DNA of 64,000 nt from Sabethes cyaneus (GCF_943734655.1 NC_071355.1:23992268-24056267), one strand, 5' to 3'; positions 22,395 through 39,060 are shown, counted from the first letter of the stretch. The notes: a model not told the origin generated them from the letters alone. Numbers and translations: made by a program.

Positions 22395-25300
22395 CTTTAG
22401 CGGTTATAGAAAAAGCAACACTAGACAATAAAATTACAGAAAATTACTAGAATTTTACCAACAACAGATTTAAGGAAAATAGCAGTTGAGTCTTACGATG
22501 CTTTATTACATCAGCTTCAGTTAAAGCAAGATCACATAAAAATACTAAATTTGTAAATCTAAATACTTTGGAAACATGTTTAAGGAAACATTTTTCTCTT
22601 TCATAGTACACCTTCCTTATAAAGTTTGATTATTTCGCTCCAATTTTCTTTCGAATACCATTGCACTACATTCATTAGTTTTCGAGTTACAATTTTTTGA
22701 AAAATATGTTTGAGTGATCAATTGAACTGGGCGAAAAAGTTTATTTCCTGCACCAGAGCGGAGATATGTCAAAAATTGCGTTCAACGCGCAGAGCGTCAC
22801 GAAAGACATTTTTAATTTTCCGCATTGTTTTACCTGCAGCTGCTCAGCCAGATAAAAAGGATGCTCGAAATAGGATGCTCGAAATATGCAACTAGGCACT
22901 AGATTTGTAATATTTCATCAGAATAATACTTGGCCACATGTAGCTTCAAGCTGGGAAGTTTAATATATCCTGCCATATTCACCAAATCAGATAGATACGA
23001 ATGCACCCAAAGGTGTAAAGTGTCTTTAAAACAAAAAACAACAAACCAGATCAGATATTGTTTTGATCTATGCGAACTCCACTCACCATTATATGGTTTC
23101 ACTCCTAAATAAGATATTACAACTTTACTGCATAAAGGTTGCACAGTTGCAAATTGATTCTGACAATAAAAATTAATTCGATAGTGTGAAGCGCTAAGAA
23201 ACTGCAGAACAAGTTTCTAAATCTAAACCATTTACATTTTACTTCTGCGAAAGTCATTTACAAGAAGTTGAATTCGACTTGAGAAAAGCTTATTCAGTTT
23301 GCTCTAGCAGTAGAAATATTATAAAGTCTTTGTAAACTAAATATTAAATCTTGTTTCACGGCGACTGAAACGATTCAAAAATAATTTTTAAAAATGTTAG
23401 CACTTGAACTTCGCGCAAAAAATTTCAATTTCAACTTTTTAACCACCGACGCTAGACATAACCACCTGCACTGCCCAGCCACCTGCCCCACCTCCGCCGG
23501 TAGCACTCTAATTGCCATATCACTTCTCGCTTACCGTTTTCGAATGACCGACTACAAAAAAACGGGAAGTTAACCGATTCAAGGTAAAAGTTCCAACAGC
23601 CTTCAGCAAGCGGGCGGCTGGCACAATGATGCTCACAACTTACTCTAAAATAAAGTTATGAAAAGTTAACAAATTGCATCTGGAACTTTCACACAGAACC
23701 CGCCTCTCGTTCGGTAGGTAGGTAACCGTCATCCATTCTCGGCTTCGAAAACGTGTCAAAGATTGCTACACAGGTAGACTCCAACCAGCCGGAAGTTACC
23801 GCGCTACGCTCCGGTCTGCGGTGAAAAGTTCAACGCATAGCACCCACATAGAGCCTCGGCATAGCGGAAGAAAGAGTATGGAAACAAAAGTTGATCCTCT
23901 GCCAAAAGCAGCTGCAACCTCAGTGAACGTCGAATAGGAGGGGAAAAATCTCTCAACGTGTCATTGCAAGTTGGGGATGTTTGAGTTTTCCGAATGTTTT
24001 TTTCCGCTGCCGCCGTCGCCGTCGGCGGGCTTCGTTAGTTTAACGCTCGATTGTTTTTGTTTCCGACTTTGGCTTTGGCTTAGAGGTAAAAATCTCCGAT
24101 GAGACGTGGATTTATTGGTTTATGAAAATCGACATGCAGAAAAGCTATCCACGAAATGGAACTTTAAATGGTTTGCAAGTTTGCATTGGATGACAGAAAT
24201 GATGGGAATTATTCATATTCATCGAAACATGCGATCATATGGTTCTTTTTGCTAGCCACAGCTTCGGATTGTGTTTGTTCAATTCTTCGATAGTGCACAA
24301 AGGAGACATTACTCAATGTACGGGCATTTTTTCCCATTCAAACATGACAACGTGGGTAAAACGGGGATTCCGCTCGATATTTGCGGCTACACGATTTCCC
24401 GTTCCTTCACCAACGCCAGCGTTTTGCTCGGATCCGCCGGATCCGTCGACCACCAGCGCTGGCAAATCAACATAACAATAACATCGTCATCACCTCTTGC
24501 ATAATTCTGGCATCTGAAGCAAGAGCCATCTTCTTGTCCGGACAGCACGGCTGTCGCTGCCGGTATCCGATCACGTCGGAATGGCAATATTGTGAAAAAT
24601 AAACTTTCATAGTAGAGCTGACTGGCCCGATCAGCATTCCAGCATCCAATCGATGGACCGTAAATAAAATGTTGTGCTATACGCATCAAATGTTTATGTA
24701 AATCAGTTTCCAATCTGAGCAGCACAGTGAACAGCGCCTGCAGCTGGCAGACAGGCTGATGGGACTAGTTTCATTGGAATAATCGGAAAAATGGCCACGG
24801 TGCTTAGCTGAAGCCAGCCGACGGCAGCGCCGGTCCCGGACTTGCCACGGACAACTGCGGGTGGAATGCGTCACCCCAAAATTACGAATTCTCTTGTGGT
24901 TTCAACAGCAGCGCCGCGTGGGGAAGGTTCTGTGGCTGTCTCGGATGCTGCAGCAAAACAAACCGAACAACGATGAAGTCACAAAGTGGTTCACAACAGA
25001 AATGTCAACCAGGGGGTTTCAGGGCCACCGGCAGTCGTATTTCATCTAATCCGTCGCAATTTATGACACCGAGCGTGATTCCCGATGCTTCGATGCTCAA
25101 CCGGACAAACACAAACGGACTGAAACCAATCAGTGCTCAGTGCTCAATGTTACGGTTTTGGTTGGGGAATGCTTTTACTGTCCAACAAGGCAATGATGAT
25201 AGCTTATGCAAATCCGAATTTATCGACGGGTTTAGAGTGATTGGTTGAAACGTACTGGATGAATTAGTTGTCCAACAACTGTGGAACAAACGATTACGGA

Positions 25301-25500
25301 CGACTTCTGTTACGATCGTACTCTGTCGAGAGCTTCCTCGCTGAACTATTTTGGGATGCCATTGGAAAGTGCATCGCACTAGCGTGCCCAGTTAAAAATT
25401 AAAGGTGGGGCACTCGATCTTTCAAAAGAATATTTTGGCTTGCTAGGGCAGAGTAATCATACCATGGTGAATCTGTAATTCCTCATCATAAAAATACCGG
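22395..25500. other. mostly unique non-coding DNA
   Basis: 22.4-23.4 kb is AT-rich. 23.4-25.4 kb is less AT-rich with short, mutually overlapping frames that show no domain, signal peptide or codon pattern I can defend. It may hold regulatory or untranslated sequence of an undetected gene. A GGGGCACTCGATC boundary near 25,407 precedes the array that follows. Confidence 0.5.
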
Positions 25501-25504
25501 CCGG

Positions 25505-25965
25505 AACTTCGGATGCAATTGGATTTAAAACCAAGGTTGAAATTGAACCAGAAATTAGGTTTGGAACTGGAGTAGAAATTAAAGTTTAAATTGGATTTGA
25601 AATCGGACTTGACAAAGGATATTAAATAAGACTTGAATTTCGACTAATTACGGCTCGAAGCTTTACTTAAACTGGAAATTAGATTTGAATTTGAAATTGA
25701 GAGAGACTTAGACTACTTAGAGTAATTTCGACTGCAAGTTTTACTTGTAATTAGACATGAAATTGAAATTGAAACTGTACTTGTAATTAGACTTGATATC
25801 CGATATTGAGTTAAAATTAAACCAAAAATTGAATACAAAATAGACTTGAAATTAAGCTTAAAATCAGACGTACTATTGAATTGGGACTAATTTGAACTTG
25901 ATGTTTTGCTTCGAACCGGACATGAACACGAATTCACTTGAAATTTTACTTGAAATCAGAATTAA
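25505..25965. repeat. ACTTGAAATT-type array, block A1
   Basis: Imperfect short units around GACTTGAAATTGG, with variants TTAGAC/TTGGAC, are repeated across about 460 bases. The same array occurs at 29,960-30,250, 51,888-52,100, 53,370-53,895 and 54,955-55,255. Several blocks are bordered by a 'tgggcacgc' or 'ggggcac' motif (25384, 25407, 30368, 55283, 55314), suggesting one repeat family with defined edges. Confidence 0.75.
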
Positions 25966-25969
25966 TATT

Positions 25970-29340
<3,371 letters not shown>

Positions 29341-29959
29341 TGCTGGCGTTAGCATCTCTTTCGGATTGTCGTTCTTATTTTTTCATGCACTGCGACGAGT
29401 TTTTGCGAGTGTGTATTTAGTCTTTTGTCGGTCTCACTCGTTTTGCAACCCGAGCAGCTGATACCGATTGCTCGCGAGGGTTCGCACTCGCAACTGCGTA
29501 TGTAAGATAAGGCGTAAGATGAAAAAGAAATGCAAAATCTGAATCCATGCACCGTAGTGTGCCTCACGGGCTATGCAGTGAGAGCTATGCATGAGTGAGC
29601 TATGCAGAATGACGCTACCAGGCTATGCATTCGCGAGTGCGCGAGTGCGCAGGTAGTAGCGACGGTTGTTTGTCGTACGCTTGCGTCAGTGCCTTAAGTG
29701 TTAGATGTTATGCTTCTCATACTCGCTCGTCTGTGAGTGGGTATTGTTTGCTTCTCGCTCGATTTGCAACATTGGCTCTACGTTGCTTGGTTCATGAAAT
29801 ATGAACTTTTGATTTAGGAAAATATTCACAAAAACCGAAAAGCGTTGCTTCAATGATCATATCTCGCCGAATTTTTCGCTTTTCTTCCTTCACGTCTTGT
29901 GTCACTCTGTTAGGATACTATAAAACACCTTTGCTTCATTAGTACTAGACTAGTACTAG

Positions 29960-30260
29960 TAGGTAGACTTGAAATTATACTTCTAGTTGGACTTAAAAAC
30001 AAAGTTGAAAACAGGATTGAAATTAGATTTGAAAAAAGGTATAAAATTAGAATTACAATTGAACTTAAAGTAGGAAATGAAATTGGATATAAATAAATTG
30101 TATTTGGAATTGAACTGGAAACTAAACATACAATTAGACTTGAAATCGGTGTTGAAATTAGAATTAAATTTGAACTAGAAATTGAGATTAAATGAGGCTT
30201 GAAAATAATTTCCCAACTTGACTTAAAATTAAACTTTAAACTGAAACTATTTTATTATTA
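29960..30260. repeat. ACTTGAAATT-type array, block A2
   Basis: Resumption of the array seen at 25,505-25,965 after the 4-kb pyrimidine-biased and unique segment. It is followed at 30,360-30,390 by cagcctgggcacgccagtgag, which also follows block A5 at 55,310-55,335. Confidence 0.75.
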
Positions 30261-30399
30261 TTTTATTAGTTGTCTTATCGCAAAAATAGCAACTACGGAC
30301 TTCTGGGTTGCAGTTATTATTTTGTTTACACTAAATTTCACAGAGAAGTACCCGTGTGCCTCAGCCTGGGCACGCCAGTGAGTGCACCCAAAAGATTAG

Positions 30400-33117
30400 C
30401 AAAGAAGAGGGAAGTTGTACAGTTTTAATACTATTACGATAATTGCTTGGATTAATTACCTAACAGCTTGCTGTATCATTTTGCCTAAGAAAACAGTCAT
30501 CTAGCCATACCCCTGCGTGGACTACGAATTAGCACCGGCTTACATACCTGAAAAGAAATAAAATAAAGGGGAAAAATGAGCAAAAATTACGACAAATGTG
30601 ACAAGAAAAGCCCAAAAAGGGCACCCAATGCAAATCAGTAAACAACACCCAACTCTTTGCTGTATGTAATTCCACCCGAGAAGCAGGTTACTCACCCAGC
30701 GCAGGGGTATCGTATCAAATTTGCAATCACCTCTGTGGCTCTGTGTGTCTGTCGGATCTCGAACTCGGTACAGCACATTGTACATAAAAGTGAAAGCGAA
30801 GTAATGAAGAGATTACCATGCAGCGCCTGAAATTAACCTGCATTGCGTTAGGTGGTTCGATTTTAGTTTACGCCGTAGGCTGCTATAGGCCACCGTAGGT
30901 GAAAAAACAGCCCACAGAATCCCGCACAAATGAGGCAGAAACGCGCATCACATAATCTATAGCCATGCGATGCGCTGCGATGGTCGTTACCATCGACGCA
31001 TACATAATTTCGAGCGATGCACCCGAAAATTTCTCTGTGCGAAATTCAAATGAAAATAAAAAAACCATACCAAGACCGACCATTCTGATAAAACGATTAC
31101 CTATCTAGCTTGTTTGTTGTTCCAAGCTATCAATTTAAGGTGGTGCGTAAGGTGCGGCGATGCGATGCGGCTGGTGGAAATGATTAAATTAACAGCTACC
31201 GATTTTAGCGATTCAATGGCCGTTTGCAGTTCGCACGCGTTTCCGTTTTACCTGTTCTTTTTTGCTCCAATGCAGCTTAACCGTCTCTAATTGCCGGTAT
31301 CATTCCGCCCGCTGCGCGCGCCGGTGAACTGAATAAGAAACGCGGGAAATGAAACGGCATTTATGGAGTGTTTGAAACAAAAATAAAACCGGCGAATTCG
31401 GTGCATGTCCGAGAGCTAGGCCTCATGTCAGCACATTGTTGGAATCTGTTATCGGCGCTCTCGGGCTCGGGAAAGGCTGCTCGAAGCCAGCCAGCAACGG
31501 AATCAAGCGAGTGCAGGATTGTTGCATCTCCCACGCGCAATGATTGTGCAATCGTTTATCGTCAATTGATTTGTTTCCTATTGATTGCAACATTGGCGCA
31601 GCTTCGCTGCGAAAAACTCCACCCCCGTCATTCGTGCTTTAACTTTTGAAATTATTTTTCTATGCCATGCAGGTGTTTATACAAAACAAATGCGGAAGAA
31701 GAGCTCAGGAAAGTATGTAATCGTTATCACTTAGCATTATTTGCAGCGTATGATCGATGATTTTTCCAGAAAGTTGTAGAAACCTTTCAATCTGCCATTT
31801 ATTAATAGATTTTTCCTATCTGATGTCCATTAATTTATTTCTTGCTGAATTCAAGCTCAATTTATTTCGTTTTCCACGGGAAGCCGGGCAATATCAAGGT
31901 ATCGTCATGTATTTATGTAATTTTTATTCGAAATGTGTTCGATCTTGACTCTTGAGGAATGAGAAGTTGACTGCAGGAAATCCCCTACAGGGTTCATGTA
32001 CAAATATGTGAATTTTTCAGACCAGCGTGATGATTGTTATCTTGTTAAAAAAATAATTATGGTACTTTTGAGCTTTAATTTCACCATGATGCAATCAAAC
32101 CCACGTTTAACATGTATTTGTACACTGTCCTCTGCAGTTTGTGCTATGTTTTATTACATTTTTTTGCGTAAAAACCGCACATTAAGTTGGAAGTAATTGG
32201 AAAAGGGCAGTAATGGCATTGGTTGTCTTTTTATAGCAGACTTAACACTGAGGTCAATTGGTATTAAAACATAACACACGAATGTGACATTTGCTTTGTT
32301 AAAGCTACCACTAGCATTGACTGATGGCAAAACCTAGTTTCAGGTGGTATTTATAGCGACCAATTAATGTGTTGCAGTGTTTTCAAGATGTAGGAAAGTA
32401 GTTAGCCGCGGAATGTTGGAATTGGTTCAGCCAATACAGAAGCAGAACGAGACTGTTAAGACAAACTGTAATTCTCAATAACAATGATAAATTCTATTCG
32501 TCTTTCCTCAACCGCATCAGCTTTACATGAATTATTTGCTGGTATCATGAGCTTGCTAATCGTTAAGAAAACTTGAGTTGACATGCTATTTAAGTCGCCG
32601 TGATAATTGGAAGAGAGTGACACCGAGGAGAGTCTCCCAATATTATTAGGTCCTTTTGAAATGTTATGCAAGGGTTCTTCGCAAGTTTTCAGGAAATACT
32701 ATGTGGCTTGCTCTTCCAAAGACTCGCACCACTTTGTGACGATTTACAACGAATTTCAATCAGACCAAATAATATACTAAACAATATTTCATAGCAGCGT
32801 TCCTTCAGCCAGCAGCGCCATGCAGAAATGTCAGATATTCCGAACTTTCGATACCTAATGCTGCTCCATGTCCAAGCAGGTTGGCGTCCTGCTCTGATCA
32901 AGCACTGCCACTTCGCATCGTGGTGTATCTATCGAAGGGGGTCATTTATTCGATCGCGTACCTTCTGTGTACTATCAGAGCGTCAGAGGTTAACGGAATA
33001 AAATCGCTTGGCTGTGTTTACCAATGGTCGTGGGTCTTGTGTTGATTGTAATTTAATAATGCGCTGGGATATGAATTTGTAAATCTTCAAAACTGTGATG
33101 AGCTTGCACAAATGGAT
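30400..33117. other. unique non-coding DNA
   Basis: Mixed composition with no protein domain, tRNA fold or transposon end. The 31,150-31,620 part is least AT-rich. Short frames here lack support. Confidence 0.5.
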
Positions 33118-33122
33118 CGATG

Positions 33123-35018
33123 CACTATGGGGCAGAACCCGAAAAAGCTCGGACAAAACCTCAAAATTTTTATTTGAGATATTCTATTAAACTTAATATT
33201 CTACGTATAGTAGACACATAATCTATAAGAAATATACATAAATTGTTTTAATAAGTAGTTTTTCAATAGGCATTAAAGAAGGTGAAACACAGTGTAAAAA
33301 AATTTTGGAAAATGAAAAAATAAATATCATTTAATCTTTTAGTATCTGGCTACCATGCTGCTTAAAATTCTGTACTTTTAAAGGACAATTCACATTAAAG
33401 GGATTGTAAACTAATAGTTTAGGTGATATTAAGACAGATTTTTTACTAGTAGGCTTTGTTCTGACGAAGTGTTTTAGAACAAAATATTTGTTATTTTTGT
33501 TAATTTTCAATAGCGTGTAGAAAAAGATTTCCACAGATTTCCGCTCTGTCACTACCATAAAATCAACATTCAGGGTGTTAACTAGTAACAAGCAAAAAAT
33601 TAGCTGCTACTAGTTGCGATGTTCAGAGATATTCAAGTTTTTCGAATACATGTTTTCCGGCATTTTAGGCTACAAATTAGTAAATGCGCGCGCCAGTACG
33701 AAGTTAATTCCTGCTGTACGTTAAATAGTCATGCTTGTGTACGTAAGACATAGCATTATTATCGTTATGAGATACATCGGAGTCGATAAGGGGAATTCAG
33801 GACATTGTAAAGGCGACTACTTAACAGCTTTTTCCCAATTAGCTCTGTTTCAAGTCAAGTTAGCAGTAGAATATGTTCGATTGGACTTTCAGCTCGATTC
33901 AACTAGCCTCCATTTTGTTTATTTAGAGTCGAACATGTTGATACGTGTTTGCAGGATAAACAGATTGCTATACTCTGTCAGTTACTCGTTATTTTTGTGC
34001 CTTCTGCCAGGATTTGGCTGAGGCCGATGACAGCCTATCTCGCCACTCATATCATTTTGCTGCGTATGGCCAAACTAATGAATTAAAAAAATTACATGAA
34101 TACACTAAAGTAGATAGTAGGGTAAGTTAACCTATATAGTAAACCCTCTACCTGTAATGGACACTTGGATAAAATTTCGGTATTTATTAGCTTATACTTA
34201 TATTTCGGAGGATATATAACATGAAACAGACCGTACTAAACATAACACACATTTGAGTTGATAACATTTTAGCTGCATTTCATTATTAATGCTTTAAAAT
34301 TGACGTTTTCAACAAGTAGGTCCATTATATACAATGCAAAAAATGTCGCCATTACCGGACTCTCTCCATGCAAAATACACTAAAATTCCTATAATGGACC
34401 CGGTCGTTATTCTATTGTAAACCGCAAGGGTCCATGAAAGGAAAATGGACATTTCAATCTGTTTTTAAAAATCTGTAAAATATAGATTTGCATCAGAAAT
34501 TGATATATTTAGGTTTATTCGAAAGTTACTAATATTGTAAGTGCCATTGGTTGGGTGTGTAGCCTAACGAGTTCAAAATAATGTATAGAAAGGTCCACAA
34601 ATGGTTGATTTACCCTATACCAGAATAATAATACTAAATTACTCTTGATATACAGATTGTGATAATTTGTATAGGAGGTCGTTAGACTACCAATTTCGAC
34701 TACTTAAAGAATGTGTTTGAGTATTTAAAATATTTATAACTTGATTCCCGTAAGTCCTACAATGTTGGTATGTTCAGTAACTTTACGTAACTTTACAGGA
34801 CAAACAACTTTTCTGAAGACACAACATTTCTAAAGTCATTATTTAAAAAGTTAGATCTCAACGCCATCTATAGGAATAAAAATACAACTACTTAAAATTT
34901 ACAGAAAGATGCGCAATTTTATTACAAACAATGTTGCTGAAGACAATAAAGCTTTACGAAGCATATGAAAGAAGTTATGAGGTTTTGTACGAGCGCCGGA
35001 TCAATCTGCCCCACTGTG
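33123..35018. mobile_element. Transib-like non-autonomous element with RSS-like ends
   Basis: The left terminus reads CACTATG, a 23-base spacer, then ACAAAACCT. The right terminus, read inward on the minus strand, is CACAGTG, a 23-base spacer, then ACAAAACCT. CGATG is duplicated on both sides (33118-33122 and 35019-35023). Transib transposons are known for CACWATG-like ends, a heptamer/23/nonamer-like arrangement shared with V(D)J recombination signals, and 5-bp target duplications. All of these are seen here; the right heptamer equals the consensus RSS heptamer. No recognisable RAG1-like transposase frame lies inside, so the element is non-autonomous or decayed. A separate MITE is nested at 34120-34615. 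Confidence 0.8.
34120..34615. mobile_element. TA-flanked MITE nested in the Transib-like element
   Basis: Termini GGGTAAGTTAACC and the complement of GGGTAAATCAACC, with TA at 34118-34119 and 34616-34617. A TGGACC-type motif is iterated inside in both orientations (about 34159, 34318, 34395, 34430, 34447 and 34592), recalling the 2.85-kb element at 11121. There is no open frame. Its position inside 33123-35018 means it inserted later. Confidence 0.75.
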
Positions 35019-35023
35019 CGATG

Positions 35024-36670
35024 TAGTTATTATTTATCTCTCGCCTAACTCAGGTACCGAACTATACTCCGTGTCCCGTAAATGCAACACAATTTGTTGT
35101 AGATTGTTTTTCGGAGCCGGACATAATTTTGTCAATTGATGGCTTTGATTTACCAAATTTCTTTCTTCTCAAGCAGCATACAGCATGTCGCCCAGTTAGC
35201 TTCGAGGTACGATGCTGGTCCAGTCGTTGTATGTTAGAATATCTCGGCTGGGTGGAGCTGCATGCATAACGCTTTTTTCACCCCCTGAACCTCCTAAACA
35301 GTGTACGTTTATGGTGGTGTAGTTGAAGAAACGGGCTGTTATAGCGATCTTACAATCCACCCATCTGCAAAGCTCGTTCTCAGGTTTTTGATCGCTCCAG
35401 CACTTTTTATATTGTTCGTAGTTAATTTGTTTAGATAGGTTGCCTTACTAGGGCCACGTTACTGAGACTCGCAATGAAACTGTAATCTTAGTTTTAGTGG
35501 CGAGACAACAGGTTTCCTTACTGAACCGGATCAGCCGCTCTTGTGAGCCGCTCACTAGGTCGAGAAAACGTCAAGCTGCCAGTCGCTCCTGACATGGAGA
35601 CAGGCAGTCCTGACTGGCTGGTGCTTTCTTCGCTGTCGGTATACGACTATAGTTTCTACCAGGTTACCCGATCTCCACTAATATTGCTCGTTTTTTGGCG
35701 ATACTGGCTGAATAAAAGACTTTCGACCACAATAAGGTGTATTTCATTCTTGCCGGAAAAGTTTGCAAAAGTACCCGAGATGAATTATCATACCATCAAT
35801 GAAGAAAATTATTTGCGAGGACCAGACCCAGTGCTTAGAAATCTCATATTCAATTTATGTAATACGCATGAATAGATCCAATACACTGCTCATTCTTTGC
35901 TGTTTCTAGTACAGATGAAATGAACTCAGCATTGCCAACCTGAAGCCAACGATTCGAGCGGATCACTTGCGTTCATGTTCGTATTTTTCTCTACATTAAT
36001 TCACTCTCGACAATAGTGAATGAAATCATATGTGAATCATTCATTCATTTTGATGATGATGATGATGGAGCCCACCTCATTCCCCTACAAAGGTTTGAGA
36101 TAGTCGATTTATCTAATAGATAATTAGTGAATATACATTTGAACCAGGTAGGCAAACAAAACGATCTGGTTTTTGACACAGATATAAATTCCTGCGATGG
36201 TATTCAAATACAAGTTATAACTATTAAAAATATATAATTTTTCAAGTTATTTCCAAACCAAGAATCTCCAGTATCAATTTGCAACCTTCTGCCAGTTACC
36301 AAGATGTTCATATCATTTTGGTTAAGCCGATACCCAGTTTAGCCCGCTACTAAGTCGACGCAGTCCCGACGAGGCCATTCCCGCTGTAATCAGCAAGCAA
36401 AGCAAAGTCCAACCTTCAACTTAGTATGAGACTTATAAGGGCATCCCCACCCAGGGAAATCAAAAAAATTTCCAACCCGAAAAAATCCTTGACTGGCTAG
36501 GAAAATAAACATCTAATAACAAGCAGAAGCATCCAAATCTTCCAGAACACTCACGAATTTGTCAATTACTAGTAGTAAAGTCAGATATTTCTAATAGAAA
36601 GAACAGTCAAATTTAAAATCAGTCCTCTATATCTGTTTAACGCGCGCGGTTCTCAAACCTTTGAAGACTA
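35024..36670. other. non-coding, nothing recognised
   Basis: A short GAT-type run is present near 36,054-36,066. The open frame at 35,543-35,875 (110 codons) shows no domain or signal peptide and is not called. Confidence 0.5.
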
Positions 36671-36674
36671 CTCT

Positions 36675-37920
36675 CTTTTTTTTTAACTACATTAACAATT
36701 ACAAAATCCATCATCACCATGGTGACGAACATAATAGTTTTAATGTGCTTTATTAATCTCTAACAAATACTTGATTAACAGATGTCCAAATTAAATAATC
36801 AGTAGCAAGAACTTCGTCAAATATTATTTAAATTAAAAATATAATAAACTAAAAAAAATCAAAATACTGCCTTTACGTGTGAAATGCATTGTCTCTTAAA
36901 TTCTGATAGCGCCGTTGTACGTCTGATGTGCCTAGGTATCGAATTGTATATCTTAATTCCCTTAAAGAACAAAGAATTTTGAGAAGCACTAGTTATAAAA
37001 TTAGGTGTTCTAATCTCTGCCGCATTTCTAGTATTATATCTATGGATGTCACTTCCCCTTACAATTCGATCACACAAATATCGAGGCAGCAATCCATTAA
37101 CTACTTTGAATATGAACACCATTGTCAAGAAAACAATTCGTTGCTTCACCGACAACCATTGCAAAGCATCCAGCATCAACGTTGAGGAAGTGAATCTATT
37201 GCATCGCAAAATCAAACGCATGATTTTATTTTGTAAACGCTGCAACCTCGATATTTGTGATTCATTCGCTAAGAATAATATGGAAGTGCAAAAATCTAAG
37301 TGGGGAGAGATGATTGATTTATAGAGATGAATCTTACTAAAAGTATTCAGCTCTTTTTTCAAACGACAGAGAATCCCGTACTTCTTGGCAATTTTTTTGA
37401 TAACATTGTCAATATGGGTATTGAACTTGAGTTTGTCATCAATAATTACTCCAAGATATTTAATCTCGTGTACCCGTTCAATGATTTCCCCGTCAATCTC
37501 TACATCAACGTGATCATTCAAACGGTTGCGCGATATTACCATGAATTTGGTTTTACTGGTATTCAACTTCAGTTGTTTGAATTTCAACCATCTACTCAGC
37601 GAGCGTAAATCTACATTCAAGTGTGTTATGGCATAATCGAGATTTTTAGCTGCTATGAACAACACAGTATCATCAGCGAAAAGATTGATGTCACAGAAAC
37701 GTAAGACTCGTCTCATGTCATTAATGTACATAATGAATAATAGAGGCCCTAATACACTCCCTTGGGGTACACCTAGAGTGTTCCTCACGGGATCTGAGAT
37801 AAAATCATTAAAAATTGTCTTTTGAGTTCTGTCACATAAGTAGCTCTCAAACCATTTATATGCAGTACTCGTTATTCCGAAACGCTTTACTGTTTGTAAT
37901 AATAAGGGCCTAGAGATTTT
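36675..37920 (-). mobile_element. 5'-truncated LINE with a long open RT frame
   Basis: The minus-strand unit starts inside the RT domain near 37,915. It runs through the coding region to a stop near 36,859, then about 180 bases of AT-rich 3' UTR with an AATAAA-type signal near 36,748. It ends in a short A run (complement of ttttttttt at 36,674-36,682). Typical LINE 5' truncation explains the missing EN domain. Target duplication is not evident. Confidence 0.7.
36859..37788 (-). CDS. LINE reverse transcriptase, C-terminal half (partial)
   Basis: About 309 residues without a stop; the frame stays open upstream to about 37,915 (KWFESYLCDRTQ just before). It contains GVPQGSVLGPLLF, the catalytic FADDTVLFIA block, then FKQLKLNTSKTKFMVI and YLGVIIDDKLKF. 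The C-terminal LQRLQNKIMRLIL is typical of CR1/Jockey-group enzymes. The RT would copy element RNA at the nicked target. The N-terminal endonuclease and first RT motifs are absent, so this copy cannot work alone. The first codon in the given span is GTG and is not a real start. An intact frame over 300 codons suggests a fairly recent insertion. Confidence 0.9.
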   Translation of the reverse strand: MRNTLGVPQGSVLGPLLFIMYINDMRRVLRFCDINLFADDTVLFIAAKNLDYAITHLNVDLRSLSRWLKFKQLKLNTSKTKFMVISRNRLNDHVDVEIDGEIIERVHEIKYLGVIIDDKLKFNTHIDNVIKKIAKKYGILCRLKKELNTFSKIHLYKSIISPHLDFCTSILFLANESQISRLQRLQNKIMRLILRCNRFTSSTLMLDALQWLSVKQRIVFLTMVFIFKVVNGLLPRYLCDRIVRGSDIHRYNTRNAAEIRTPNFITSASQNSLFFKGIKIYNSIPRHIRRTTALSEFKRQCISHVKAVF

Positions 37921-39060
37921 GGACTTCCGGCAACGGTAACCGAATTTACAATAAACTTAAACATTGCAAAAAAAAGCAAAGCATAGCTTAGGTGCTACTT
38001 TCCTTTATCGAAACTTGCTTTTCTGTTTTTATACGACAGACTTCGCAGCCAGCTGTTTTAACTCTAACAGCCTCTCGTATACGTAAACATTGCTCTGAAG
38101 TTTTAATAAATTTCCTTCAGCCAGGTTTTGGTCGATTATAAAAAAACAAGCAGTTTAAAAAAACTAAACTTTGAGACCGAAAATATCAGTCAAGAGCACT
38201 AAAACTGACTGGCTTAGTTGAATCAAGCAATCATTCAGCACTGCAATTCATGAATGAATTGTTTTGAAGGGTAGAAAATTGATAACGACAAACACTGCCA
38301 GTAGTTCAGTAGTCATGTCCATGGACTGATCAGGCTTCTGACGTGCTCTGCGAAAAATCTCAATTCTCGGCGTTTCACTGGCAAAACGCAAAAGACGAAT
38401 CGATTTGCTCTCTCTCCGTCGGATGCTACCTTCTCCGCGCCACGAGTCTTGTTTTGCTTTTGCAGTGCTTTGCTGCTTTGCTCTGTCGGCGAGTGAGCAT
38501 CAGTTTGGTTTTATCTTTCTTTTTCTGCCGGGAGCGCTACCGAATGCATGCTCTCAAGGTCATAGAGCAAATTGTTCCAGTCCATTAATTACCTATCGCA
38601 TATTCTCTTTGGAACACGGAGCGAATAGTCTCGTGTCTCCAGTGTGCGAAGAAAATATTAGCTCTGCTTAGCATTGTGCTCCTTCTGCGCAAGATGAGTG
38701 GTTCTAAGAGAAAACAGTATTCAGGCATCGTTCGGAGGGAGAGGAAACGGTTGAACAGAAAACGGAAGCACTTGATCGCAGATTGCTCTGTCTCTGTATG
38801 CATAAGATGAGCAAAATGAAGCCTAGGGCTGACCGATAAAAGAATACCATCAAGAATATAAATGCATGCGCAGAATGTGTTTTAAATTCGCCTTCATGCA
38901 AGGCTGTCAATTTTTCGAGCACTGACTAGATCTGAAGCGGTTTGCGTAGGGCTGAGAGGGGAGCACACAGTAGAAGAGAGGATGCGCTTTATAGAGACTA
39001 TAGACTACAGAGGCGAAAATACACTCAACAGTTTAAAACAAAACGGGACACTCCCGTGAC
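37921..39060. other. non-coding, nothing recognised
   Basis: Includes a moderately GC-rich stretch (38,340-38,960) with several short frames in different phases. It has no recognisable product or RNA. Confidence 0.5.

Noticed and set aside
33331..33591. 86-codon minus-strand frame inside the Transib-like element as a possible transposase piece
   Set aside because: No RAG1/Transib catalytic motif could be recognised; left uncalled.
35543..35875. 110-codon frame
   Set aside because: No recognisable motif; composition does not differ from neighbouring non-coding sequence.
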